Made by a program: the position numbers and the translations under genes
Source: Allopusillimonas lactea
GTDB taxonomy: Bacteria > Pseudomonadota > Gammaproteobacteria > Burkholderiales > Burkholderiaceae_B
Reading direction: 5' to 3'
Assembly: GCF_021653995.1 (NCBI RefSeq)
Contig: NZ_JAJJOZ010000012.1
Coordinates: forward strand, 1-64,000
Length of the DNA stretch: 64,000 bases
Notes under the pieces: model-generated
What the model saw: only the letters and a program-made list of their open reading frames with translations
The model's database searches: none
What the model was told of the DNA's origin: nothing
Part shown: positions 9,259-17,155 of the stretch, piece by piece
Layout: each line of letters starts with the position of its first letter
Position numbering within the stretch: the stretch's first letter is position 1

Positions 9259-10218
9259 ATGAAAAATTTTGCACTCATCGGCGCCGCTGGCTATATCGCG
9301 CCTCGCCACATGCAGGCCATCAAAGCCACCGGGAATTCCCTGGTAGCCGCGCTCGACCCCAATGACTCCGTCGGCATCATCGACAGCCACTTTCCGGATG
9401 CAGACTTCTTCACCGAGTTTGAACGCTTCGACCGACATATCGACAAGTTGCGTCGTGCGCACGATGAACATGCCATCGACTTCATATCGATCTGCTCGCC
9501 CAACTATCTGCATGATTCGCACATGCGCTTCGCCCTGCGTTCAGGCGCCGATGCGATCTGCGAGAAACCGCTGGTGCTGAACCCATGGAATATCGACGGC
9601 CTGAAAGAGATCGAGAGCGACACTGGACGGCGCATCAATACCATCCTGCAACTACGGCTGCACCCGGCCATCCTCGCCCTGCGCGACCGCGTGGCAAGCA
9701 AGCGCCGAGATACAAAATACGATGTGGACCTGACTTATGTGACTTCGCGCGGGCACTGGTACCTGCGTTCGTGGAAGGGAGACCTGCGCAAATCCGGCGG
9801 TATCGCCACCAACATTGGCGTGCACTTTTTCGACATGCTGCATTTCGTGTTTGGCGCCCTGCGGCAGAACGTTGTGCACTACAACTCGCCCACTAAAGCT
9901 GCTGGCTTCCTTGAATATGAGCGCGCGCGCGTGCGTTGGTTCCTGTCTGTCGATATCGACAATGTGCCCGAGCGGTTGCGGCAGGCCGGCCAGCGCACCT
10001 ATCGCTCTATTACGGTGGACGGCGAAGAGATTGAATTCTCCGAAGGTTTTACCGATCTGCATATCCGCAGCTATGAGCAGATCCTCGCAGGACGTGGCTT
10101 TGGCCTGGATGACAACCGCTGTGCCATCGACACCGTCTCCCATATCCGCACAGCCCCGCTGGCATCCCTGCAGGGCGACTACCACCCGTTCCTGAAACAT
10201 GAACTACTTCCAGCATGA
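9259..10218 (+). CDS. wlbA: UDP-GlcNAcA 3-dehydrogenase (WlbA/WbpB-like)
   Basis: A 319-residue Gfo/Idh/MocA oxidoreductase. The nucleotide-binding loop is LIGAAGYIAPRHMQAI and the family EKP motif is in AICEKPLVL. The closest family I recognise is WlbA of Bordetella / WbpB of Pseudomonas, which oxidises C3 of UDP-N-acetylglucosaminuronic acid with NAD+. The next two genes provide the acetyltransferase and the aminotransferase of the same pathway, which supports the call. The 3' end overlaps wlbB by 20 bases. The UDP-GlcNAc 6-dehydrogenase needed to make its substrate is not in the window. Confidence 0.92.
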   Translation: MKNFALIGAAGYIAPRHMQAIKATGNSLVAALDPNDSVGIIDSHFPDADFFTEFERFDRHIDKLRRAHDEHAIDFISICSPNYLHDSHMRFALRSGADAICEKPLVLNPWNIDGLKEIESDTGRRINTILQLRLHPAILALRDRVASKRRDTKYDVDLTYVTSRGHWYLRSWKGDLRKSGGIATNIGVHFFDMLHFVFGALRQNVVHYNSPTKAAGFLEYERARVRWFLSVDIDNVPERLRQAGQRTYRSITVDGEEIEFSEGFTDLHIRSYEQILAGRGFGLDDNRCAIDTVSHIRTAPLASLQGDYHPFLKHELLPA

Positions 10219-10798
10219 ATCGGCCATCGTCGACGAAGGCGCGGTGATCGGCGAGGGTTCGCGCATCTGGCACTTTGTGCATGTAAGCGCAGGCGCCCAT
10301 ATAGGTCAGGCGGTGTCGCTGGGGCAGAACGTATACGTGGGCAGCAGCGCGCGTATCGGCGACGGCTGCAAGATCCAGAACAACGTGTCGATATATGACG
10401 ACGTCATTCTGGAGCAAGACGTATTCTGCGGGCCCAGCATGGTGTTTACCAACGTCTACAACCCGCGAGCGCATGTGGTGCGCAGGCACGAATACCGCCC
10501 CACACACGTCAAGCGAGGCGCGACGCTGGGCGCGAACTGCACCATTGTGTGCGGCGTAACGATAGGCGAGTACGCCTTCGTAGGCGCTGGCGCGGTCGTC
10601 AATGCGGACGTACCTGCTTACGCGCTGGTGGTGGGTGTGCCCGCCCGCCAGGTGGGCTGGATGAGCGAATACGGAGAACGCCTACCCCTGCCGCCCACGG
10701 GCCATGCGCAGGCTTTGTGTCCCCACACCGGCGACCACTATGTCCTGGATGGACAGACACTCACAAAAATAGAGACAACCGCCACGGTGCAGCCATGA
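10199..10798 (+). CDS. wlbB: UDP-2-acetamido-3-amino-uronate N-acetyltransferase (WlbB/WbpD-like)
   Basis: A 199-residue left-handed beta-helix acyltransferase. Hexapeptide repeats (for example VSLGQN, ARIGDG, VTIGEY) run through residues 10-150, and the family loop GPSMVFTNVYNPR is present. In the WlbA-C-B route it acetylates the 3-amino group using acetyl-CoA to give UDP-2,3-diacetamido-2,3-dideoxy-glucuronate. The length is that of the family. It overlaps both neighbours (20 bases with wlbA; an ATGA overlap with wlbC). Confidence 0.92.
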   Translation: MNYFQHESAIVDEGAVIGEGSRIWHFVHVSAGAHIGQAVSLGQNVYVGSSARIGDGCKIQNNVSIYDDVILEQDVFCGPSMVFTNVYNPRAHVVRRHEYRPTHVKRGATLGANCTIVCGVTIGEYAFVGAGAVVNADVPAYALVVGVPARQVGWMSEYGERLPLPPTGHAQALCPHTGDHYVLDGQTLTKIETTATVQP

Positions 10799-11886
10799 TC
10801 GAATTCATAGACTTGCAGACGCAGCAGCGCAGGATCCGCGTCCAGATCGACATCCGCATTTCGCGCGTGCTGGCTCACGGCCAATACATACTGGGCCCCG
10901 AGGTGGACGAACTGGAAGACAAACTGGCGAATTTCGTCGGTGCGAAACACTGCATCACCTGCGCCAATGGCACCGATGCTCTGCAGATCGCACAGATGGC
11001 ACTGGGAATACACCCCGGCGACGAGGTGATCACGCCTGGCTTCAGCTATATCGCCACCGCCGAGACCATTGCGCTGCTGGGTGCGAAACCCGTGTATGTC
11101 GACATCGATCCGCACACCTATACACTCAACCCGCGCCTGCTCGAAGCAGCCATCACGCCGCGCACGCGAGCTATTATCCCCGTGTCGCTGTATGGCCAGT
11201 GCGCCGATATGGACGCGATTAACGCCGTGGCCGCACGCCATCGGCTGCCTGTCATCGAAGACGCCGCGCAAAGTTTCGGAGCCCGCTATAAGAATGGCAT
11301 GTCGTGCAATCTGAGCACCATTGCCTGCACCAGCTTCTTCCCGAGCAAACCACTGGGCTGCTACGGCGACGGCGGCGCTATGTTCACCAACGATGACGAT
11401 CTGGCGCTGGCCATGCGTCAGATCGCCCGCCATGGCCAGAGCCGACGCTATCATCATGTGCGCGTAGGCGTAAACAGCCGCCTGGACACGCTGCAGGCCG
11501 CCGTCCTGCTGGCCAAGCTGGAGATATTTCCCGACGAGATCGCGCAACGTCAACACGTGGCCCAAGGCTATCAGCGCATGCTGACTGGCTCGGGCGCGGC
11601 AATCCCTCCGCGCATAGAGGCGCACAATGTCAGCGTGTACGCCCAGTACACAGTGCGCGTGGCGGATCGTGAAACGGTGCAGGAGAAACTGCGCGAAGCG
11701 GGCATCCCTACCGCTATCCACTATCCAGTGCCGTTGAATAAGCAGCCAGCCGTGGAAAATCCCCATGCACACCTTCCACGCGGCAATGCCGCAGCGCGGG
11801 AAGTACTGAGCCTGCCCATGCACCCTTACTTGAATGAAGAAACACAGCAACGCATTGCCGACCTTCTGCAAGAGATCGTTGCATGA
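10795..11886 (+). CDS. wlbC: DegT/DnrJ aminotransferase (WlbC/WbpE-like)
   Basis: A 363-residue sugar aminotransferase. The PLP lysine is Lys185 in FFPSKPLG, followed by GDGG; IEDAAQSFGA is the aspartate region that pairs with the PLP ring. It matches the WlbC/WbpE branch, which transfers an amino group from glutamate to the 3-keto sugar made by WlbA. The ATG at 10795 overlaps the wlbB stop; the frame is open further upstream but those residues are not aminotransferase-like. Its own stop overlaps the start of wzx. Confidence 0.93.
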   Translation: MIEFIDLQTQQRRIRVQIDIRISRVLAHGQYILGPEVDELEDKLANFVGAKHCITCANGTDALQIAQMALGIHPGDEVITPGFSYIATAETIALLGAKPVYVDIDPHTYTLNPRLLEAAITPRTRAIIPVSLYGQCADMDAINAVAARHRLPVIEDAAQSFGARYKNGMSCNLSTIACTSFFPSKPLGCYGDGGAMFTNDDDLALAMRQIARHGQSRRYHHVRVGVNSRLDTLQAAVLLAKLEIFPDEIAQRQHVAQGYQRMLTGSGAAIPPRIEAHNVSVYAQYTVRVADRETVQEKLREAGIPTAIHYPVPLNKQPAVENPHAHLPRGNAAAREVLSLPMHPYLNEETQQRIADLLQEIVA

Positions 11887-13328
11887 CTCAGAGACCCATG
11901 CCGTGGAGTCTTCTGCGGCTGCCGAACAATCCGTTTGCGCGGGGTGTGGCGCTACTGGTCGGAGGCACGGCAGGTTCACAGCTGCTGCTGATCATCGCCG
12001 CGCCTCTGCTCACGCGTCTGTATACGCCGGACGAGTTCGGGCTGTTGGCCATCTACACCGCCATGCTGATAATGCTCTTGAGTGTATGCACCCTGTGTTA
12101 CGACGAGGCGATTCCCCTGCCGGCAGCGGAAGAAGACGGCGCAAACATCGCCGTACTCAGCATGTTGGTTGCAGTGGGCATGACGGCTTTGAGCGCGGTG
12201 GTGATCCACGCTTGGGGAGACAGGCTGGCGTGGATCATGGACGGCGAGGCGCTCACCCCCTACATGTGGGTCCTGCCACTTGGCCTGCTGCTGGGCAGCC
12301 TGAGCCAAGTGTTGGGATTCTGGGCGCTGCGCCGCAAGTCATACGGGCTGGTTGCTCGTACTCGCTTCAAACAGACTGGAGCCACCCTGGCAATGCAGCT
12401 GGGTGGTGTGTCCCTGGGTCCGCTGGCGCTGCTGCTTGGACATGCCCTGGGCCAAGGCGCGGGTTGCATTGCCTTGGGGCGCAGTGCCGCAGCCAGCGGG
12501 GTGTTTCAGCACGTAAGCTGGACGGGTATGCGTTTGGCAGCGATGCGCTATCGCAATTTCCCGATGTTCTCAACTTGGTCGAATCTGATGGATGCCGCGG
12601 GACGCGAACTCCCAACAATCCTGCTCGCCTATCTGTTCGGTGCTGGCGCAGCAGGTCTGTATGCGTTGGCCAATCGCGTGCTGGGGCTGCCAATGACCGT
12701 GCTGGGCAGTGCGATCGCTCAAGTGCTGCTGGTCAATGCCTCCCAGGCGCACCGCGATGCCCGACTAGGGGCGCTGGTTCGTACGGTCTACGAGAAACTA
12801 GCGCAGATCGCCATGCCCATCGTCATGGTGCTGGTTTTCACCGCACCGGATCTCTTTGCCTTCGTGTTCGGCAAAGCATGGCGTGAAGCGGGTGTATTGG
12901 TGCAGTGGATGGCGCCTTGGCTGTATGTGCGGTTCATAGCCTCCCCGCTCAGCACCCTAATCCCGGTACTCGAAGTGCAACGGGAAGGTCTGGTGTTCTA
13001 TATGATTGTCTTCGCGGTGCGCGTCACCGCCATCCTTGCCGGCGGCCTCTTGGGCGATCTCGTATTGACTGTGGCGCTGTTCTCGATCGGCAGCATGCTT
13101 TGCTGGGTCGGCTACCTGATATGGATCACTCTCCGCGTGGGCAACTCGCCCTCCGCATTACTGAGGCCCTCTTTGAGCGCCCTGATCTGGGGGGCGCTCT
13201 GCATGACACCGCTCATCACCGCAAAAACCTTCTTCACCGAGCCGTATGACCTATGGCTGCCGGCGCTTGCAGTCAGCCTGCTCTTCGTAGCGGCGCGCTT
13301 CCTTTATCTGCTCCGACGAGCATATTGA
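11883..13328 (+). CDS. wzx: Wzx-type polysaccharide flippase
   Basis: A 481-residue polytopic membrane protein of the MATE-like Polysacc_synt family, with about 12-14 hydrophobic segments over its whole length. The family moves undecaprenyl-linked repeat units across the inner membrane. The N-terminus (PFARGVALLVGGTAGSQLL...) and the internal RYRNFPMFSTWSNL motif are typical. ATGA overlap with wlbC. Together with the Wzy-like protein and wza/wzc it indicates a Wzx/Wzy-dependent assembly route. Confidence 0.9.
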   Translation: MTQRPMPWSLLRLPNNPFARGVALLVGGTAGSQLLLIIAAPLLTRLYTPDEFGLLAIYTAMLIMLLSVCTLCYDEAIPLPAAEEDGANIAVLSMLVAVGMTALSAVVIHAWGDRLAWIMDGEALTPYMWVLPLGLLLGSLSQVLGFWALRRKSYGLVARTRFKQTGATLAMQLGGVSLGPLALLLGHALGQGAGCIALGRSAAASGVFQHVSWTGMRLAAMRYRNFPMFSTWSNLMDAAGRELPTILLAYLFGAGAAGLYALANRVLGLPMTVLGSAIAQVLLVNASQAHRDARLGALVRTVYEKLAQIAMPIVMVLVFTAPDLFAFVFGKAWREAGVLVQWMAPWLYVRFIASPLSTLIPVLEVQREGLVFYMIVFAVRVTAILAGGLLGDLVLTVALFSIGSMLCWVGYLIWITLRVGNSPSALLRPSLSALIWGALCMTPLITAKTFFTEPYDLWLPALAVSLLFVAARFLYLLRRAY

Positions 13329-13346
13329 ATCAACGAGACTCTCCGC

Positions 13347-14438
13347 ATGACAAACCTCGTTTCACTCGGTACCTCCGTGCTGCGCAAGACCGATAGGCGC
13401 CGAGTCCAGGCGCCCGACGCGCGGACGCCCCGGGCGACCACCACGCCGAATAACCCGCCTGCCTCCACGGTTCGCACCGCTATCAGCGGCAAGGAAGCCT
13501 ATCAGGCGCTGTGCGAAATCGAGCCGTCGATACCTCTCTTCAGCCGCGGCTGGTGGCTGGATGCGGCGGCGGGGCCGGACAATTGGGATGTCAGCGTCGT
13601 GTGGGACGAAGGTGAGATCGTTGCGGCCATGCCTTATTACATGAAACGCCATCTGGGGATGCGGCTCATCGTGCATCCGCCGCTCACGCAAACCATGGGG
13701 CCGTGGTTCCGGCACCTTCCGGCGTGCGGCATGAAGCGCCTAAGCGAGCAAAAGAAACTGATGAACGCACTGATGGAGCAGTTGCCCGCACACGATTATT
13801 TTGAGCAGCGCTGGCATTACTCCCAGACCAATTGGCTGCCTTTCTACTGGGCCGGCTACCAGCAAACGACTCGCTATACCTATATCCTGAATGACATCTC
13901 CGATCCAGATTTCGTCTGTGCCCAGTTTCAGCACGGCAAGCGGCAAGACCTGCGCAAGGCCGAGAAGAATCTGCGTGTAGAGTTTGGCATTCCGGCGCGA
14001 ACTTTCTATGACCACCATGTCATGTCGCTGCGTCAACGCAATACCCGGATCCTGTATTCGTGGGATGTCTTCCTGCGCATCTACGAACAGGGCCACGCCC
14101 GCCAGGCCTCCTGTGCATTGGGTGCGTTCGACAGCCATAATCGCATGCACGCCGCACTATTCATTGTCTGGGATGAGAGCAGCGCCTACGGGTTGATCAA
14201 CACACTCGACCAACAATACAAGACCAGCGGCGCGGCAACGCTGCTCGTGCGCGAGGTAATACGGTATTTGTCCGGACGCACGCGCCGCTTCGATTTCGAG
14301 GGCAGCATGAACCCTGCTGTGGAGGCGTCGGTACGCCAGTTCAACAGCACGCAGACGCCGTACTTCGCGGTCTGGAAATGTCCCTCGCGGCTCTACGCAT
14401 TCATGCGTTTCCTGAAGTCACTCAAGCAACAGGGCTGA
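13347..14438 (+). CDS. FemAB-like / GNAT-type acyltransferase
   Basis: A 363-residue protein. After about 50 residues of low-complexity, Pro- and Arg-rich sequence comes a FemAB/GNAT-6 type fold with GWWLDAA, MPYYMKRHLGMR, a KRQDLRKAEK basic segment, and ALFIVWDESSAYGL...FDFEGSM near the C-terminus. These features occur in exopolysaccharide-linked transferases that put an acyl or aminoacyl group on an amino sugar. Acceptor and donor cannot be told from sequence. It sits 4 bases before the deacetylase-like gene, so the two probably act on the same glycan. Confidence 0.75.
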   Translation: MTNLVSLGTSVLRKTDRRRVQAPDARTPRATTTPNNPPASTVRTAISGKEAYQALCEIEPSIPLFSRGWWLDAAAGPDNWDVSVVWDEGEIVAAMPYYMKRHLGMRLIVHPPLTQTMGPWFRHLPACGMKRLSEQKKLMNALMEQLPAHDYFEQRWHYSQTNWLPFYWAGYQQTTRYTYILNDISDPDFVCAQFQHGKRQDLRKAEKNLRVEFGIPARTFYDHHVMSLRQRNTRILYSWDVFLRIYEQGHARQASCALGAFDSHNRMHAALFIVWDESSAYGLINTLDQQYKTSGAATLLVREVIRYLSGRTRRFDFEGSMNPAVEASVRQFNSTQTPYFAVWKCPSRLYAFMRFLKSLKQQG

Positions 14439-14442
14439 CGCG

Positions 14443-15918
14443 ATGACAAGCATAGTCACAACCGCGCGCATGGCGGCTTCGGGAACGAGGTCGGATGCAG
14501 CGAACAGCGGCGCACGGCGCAATGCTTTTATGGGCGTGCGCGGACCCGGAGCGGCCCGTGGCAGCGATGTCGGCTATAGCGCCGCTGCCCTGCAATGGCT
14601 GGAGGCTGTGTTGATCGAGCGTTTTGGCGCGCCGCTCACCCTGACAGTCGAGGACGATCGGCGCGTACGCCTCGGCCTGCACGGCAGCAATCGACGCTTG
14701 CTGCTGCAGACAGACGCTTCCACATTCACCCGAGCCGATTCCGATTTGCCATGTGCACGCTGGGATGCGGCCGCCGAAGGCTGGGCGCCCGCGCTACCCG
14801 GGAAGCTACCCGCGCCAGGCGGCGCCAACCTGTATACGCCGATTTTTCAGCCCGATGCACAGGGCATCTCTGTCAACTACGACATCCTTGGCCTCACTTA
14901 CTGGATGCTGAGCCGCCAGGAAGAAGTGGGCCGCCCCGAACGGGACGAGCACCAGCGGTTCCCTGCCGCAGCCTCGCACGCCCTGCGGCACGGCTACCTG
15001 GAGCGCCCGGTGGTGGACGAATGGTTAGCCATACTTGGGCAAGCCATCAATCGCGTGTGGCCGCAGTTTCCGCGCCAGCGGTCAACCTTCTCAATGCGCA
15101 TCTCACACGATGTCGACTGGCCAAGCCGCTACGGCTTCAGCGGTCCTCCCCACTTAATGCGCATGATGCTCAGCGACCTCATCAACGGTCGAAGCATGCG
15201 TGAAGTGCTGCGTGCTCCCTTTATCCGCATGGCCACCCGCCATCAGTTGCTGGCGGGCGATCCCAACAATACGTTCGACTGGATTATGGACCTGTCCGAC
15301 CGACACGGCCTGACCAGTGCGTTCTATTTTATTTGCGGCCGCACTAACCCGGGCATGGATGCCACATATGAACTCGGGCATCCGGCTATCCGCGCCCTGC
15401 TTCGACGCATCCATGCACGCGGGCATGAGATCGGCCTGCACCCCAGCTACCACACCTATCGCGACCCCCACGCTTTTGCGCGCGAAGCGTCGTATCTGCG
15501 CCAAATATGTGCTGAAGAAGGCATCTCTCAACTCGAATGGGGCGGACGTATGCATATCTTGCGCTGGGAAACCCCGACCACGCTGCGCAACTGGGAGAGT
15601 GTGGGCATGCACTATGACAGCACCCTCAGCTATGCCGACCGTCCCGGTTTCCGCTGTGGGACATGTTTTGAATACCCTGCCTTCGACCCGGTGGAGCAGG
15701 CTGCGTTGAATCTGCGCATCCGTCCGCTCATCGCCATGGAATGCACGATCATGGCGCCACGCTACCTGGGCCTGGGCACCGGCGACGCAGCACACGAAAA
15801 GTTTCGACAGCTCAAGGACGCCTGCCGGTCAGTGGCTGGCTGCTTCACCTTGCTGTGGCACAACTCTGAGTTCGAGACAGAAGATAAGCGCAGGCTTTAC
15901 GCCGCCCTGCTGCATTGA
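14443..15918 (+). CDS. Polysaccharide deacetylase-like protein
   Basis: A 491-residue protein. The C-terminal half (about 210-490) has NodB-like features: MRISHDVDWPSRYG (metal-binding Asp pair), HEIGLHPSYHTY, and a late LLWHNSEF. The N-terminal half is the accessory domain often found in front of such deacetylases in surface-sugar loci. The first 45 residues are low complexity, so the true start could be a few codons later. I see no signal peptide, so it would act on lipid-linked or nucleotide sugars in the cytoplasm. Its neighbours are the FemAB-like transferase and a glycosyltransferase. Confidence 0.75.
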   Translation: MTSIVTTARMAASGTRSDAANSGARRNAFMGVRGPGAARGSDVGYSAAALQWLEAVLIERFGAPLTLTVEDDRRVRLGLHGSNRRLLLQTDASTFTRADSDLPCARWDAAAEGWAPALPGKLPAPGGANLYTPIFQPDAQGISVNYDILGLTYWMLSRQEEVGRPERDEHQRFPAAASHALRHGYLERPVVDEWLAILGQAINRVWPQFPRQRSTFSMRISHDVDWPSRYGFSGPPHLMRMMLSDLINGRSMREVLRAPFIRMATRHQLLAGDPNNTFDWIMDLSDRHGLTSAFYFICGRTNPGMDATYELGHPAIRALLRRIHARGHEIGLHPSYHTYRDPHAFAREASYLRQICAEEGISQLEWGGRMHILRWETPTTLRNWESVGMHYDSTLSYADRPGFRCGTCFEYPAFDPVEQAALNLRIRPLIAMECTIMAPRYLGLGTGDAAHEKFRQLKDACRSVAGCFTLLWHNSEFETEDKRRLYAALLH

Positions 15919-16070
15919 ACGTCAGCCCCGCCGGTGCCACAGGCAGCAAACGTGCGCTGCGGGAAAGGCCAAGGTAGGACAGAAGCCGCCTGCGAACCGC
16001 GCGGCACGGATGAGCAAGCTGCAAGCGGCTACGCTGAGAAAGGCTGCGCGGCGCAAGGGGATGGGGATAC

Positions 16071-17132
16071 ATGAAGAAGGTCCTGATACTGGGCATCGAC
16101 ACCTTCGCAGCCAAGAATGTGCCGCAGATTGAAATGCTCGGCCGCAGAGGCTACGCATTCACGATTGCGACCTGCGATGTCCGGGGGGACTCGGCACGGC
16201 ACTTTGCCAGCCTGGATGCTTCCCAGCACCGCCTCATGCTGCTCGGCGCCAATCCCGTGCGACGGCTACGCGAAGTCGCTGCATTGCTTCGGGACGGCCC
16301 CTACAACCATGTTGAACTGTATGCTGGCGGCCGGTTCACGGCGTTCTACCTACCGCTGCTGCGTTACTACAAGGCCGACTGGATCGTCGTAGAACGAGGT
16401 GATATAGGCTCCATCGATACCTATTCTTTCAGTACCCGACTGCTGATCGGGCGCGCTTACAAGGCTGCCAATGCTGTCTGGTACAAGGAACCGTACATGC
16501 TACCGTTGCTGGCCAAGGCGGGCAGCCGCAAGCTGTATTTCATCCCTAATGCCGCCAGCATACCGGCACCCGCCAGCACGGAAGCCGCGCGCAACGTGGA
16601 CTTCCTGTGGGCCAACCGCTTCGTACACGTGCGCCATCCCGACTGGGTGGCGCGCGCCGCACGCAGTGAGGCGCTTGCCGACAAGAAATTTGTAATGCTG
16701 GGTCTGCAGGACAACGGTTACCTGACTCCTACCGACCGCGCCCTGCAGAATGAAGTACGGCAATACGAAGATGCCAACCTCTCGCTGCATGGTTTTGTGG
16801 ACACCGCGACCTGGTATCCGCGCGCTCGCTTCTTTGTACTTCCTGCACGCCTTGTATTCGGAAACAACGCCCTGCTCGAAGCCATGGCCCACGGCGTCGT
16901 CCCCATCGTCACAGAATCTCCCGGCATCGACAAGCTCGTCACCAATGGCGTCAACGGCATTGTGTGCGCCCGCGATGAGCCGGCATTCCGCGACGCAGTG
17001 ATACGGGCCGCCCGCATGCCCGACGACATATGGCGTGCAATGTCGCACGCTGCTGTAGACACCATAGAAACCCGGTTCAACCTGGACGTATGGTCCGCCC
17101 GGATGGCCAAGATGTACGAAGAACTCGCCTGA
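16071..17132 (+). CDS. Glycosyltransferase family 4-like protein
   Basis: A 353-residue GT-B glycosyltransferase. The C-terminal donor domain has LHGFVDTATWYPRARFFVLPARLVFGNNALLEAMAHGVVPIVTESPG, the GT4 pattern with the E-x7-E region. The N-terminal half is less conserved. It adds one sugar of the repeat unit on the cytoplasmic face; donor and linkage are not predictable. It is separated from the deacetylase-like gene by 152 bases, the largest gap in the middle of the locus, in which I see no gene. The start has a GGGGAT purine stretch upstream. Confidence 0.82.
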   Translation: MKKVLILGIDTFAAKNVPQIEMLGRRGYAFTIATCDVRGDSARHFASLDASQHRLMLLGANPVRRLREVAALLRDGPYNHVELYAGGRFTAFYLPLLRYYKADWIVVERGDIGSIDTYSFSTRLLIGRAYKAANAVWYKEPYMLPLLAKAGSRKLYFIPNAASIPAPASTEAARNVDFLWANRFVHVRHPDWVARAARSEALADKKFVMLGLQDNGYLTPTDRALQNEVRQYEDANLSLHGFVDTATWYPRARFFVLPARLVFGNNALLEAMAHGVVPIVTESPGIDKLVTNGVNGIVCARDEPAFRDAVIRAARMPDDIWRAMSHAAVDTIETRFNLDVWSARMAKMYEELA

Positions 17133-17155
17133 TCCACAAAGAAGGAATCTTGCTT

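Noticed and set aside
10738..11979. Minus-strand frame of 413 codons opposite wlbC
   Set aside because: Explained by the third-position GC of wlbC; no protein family features.
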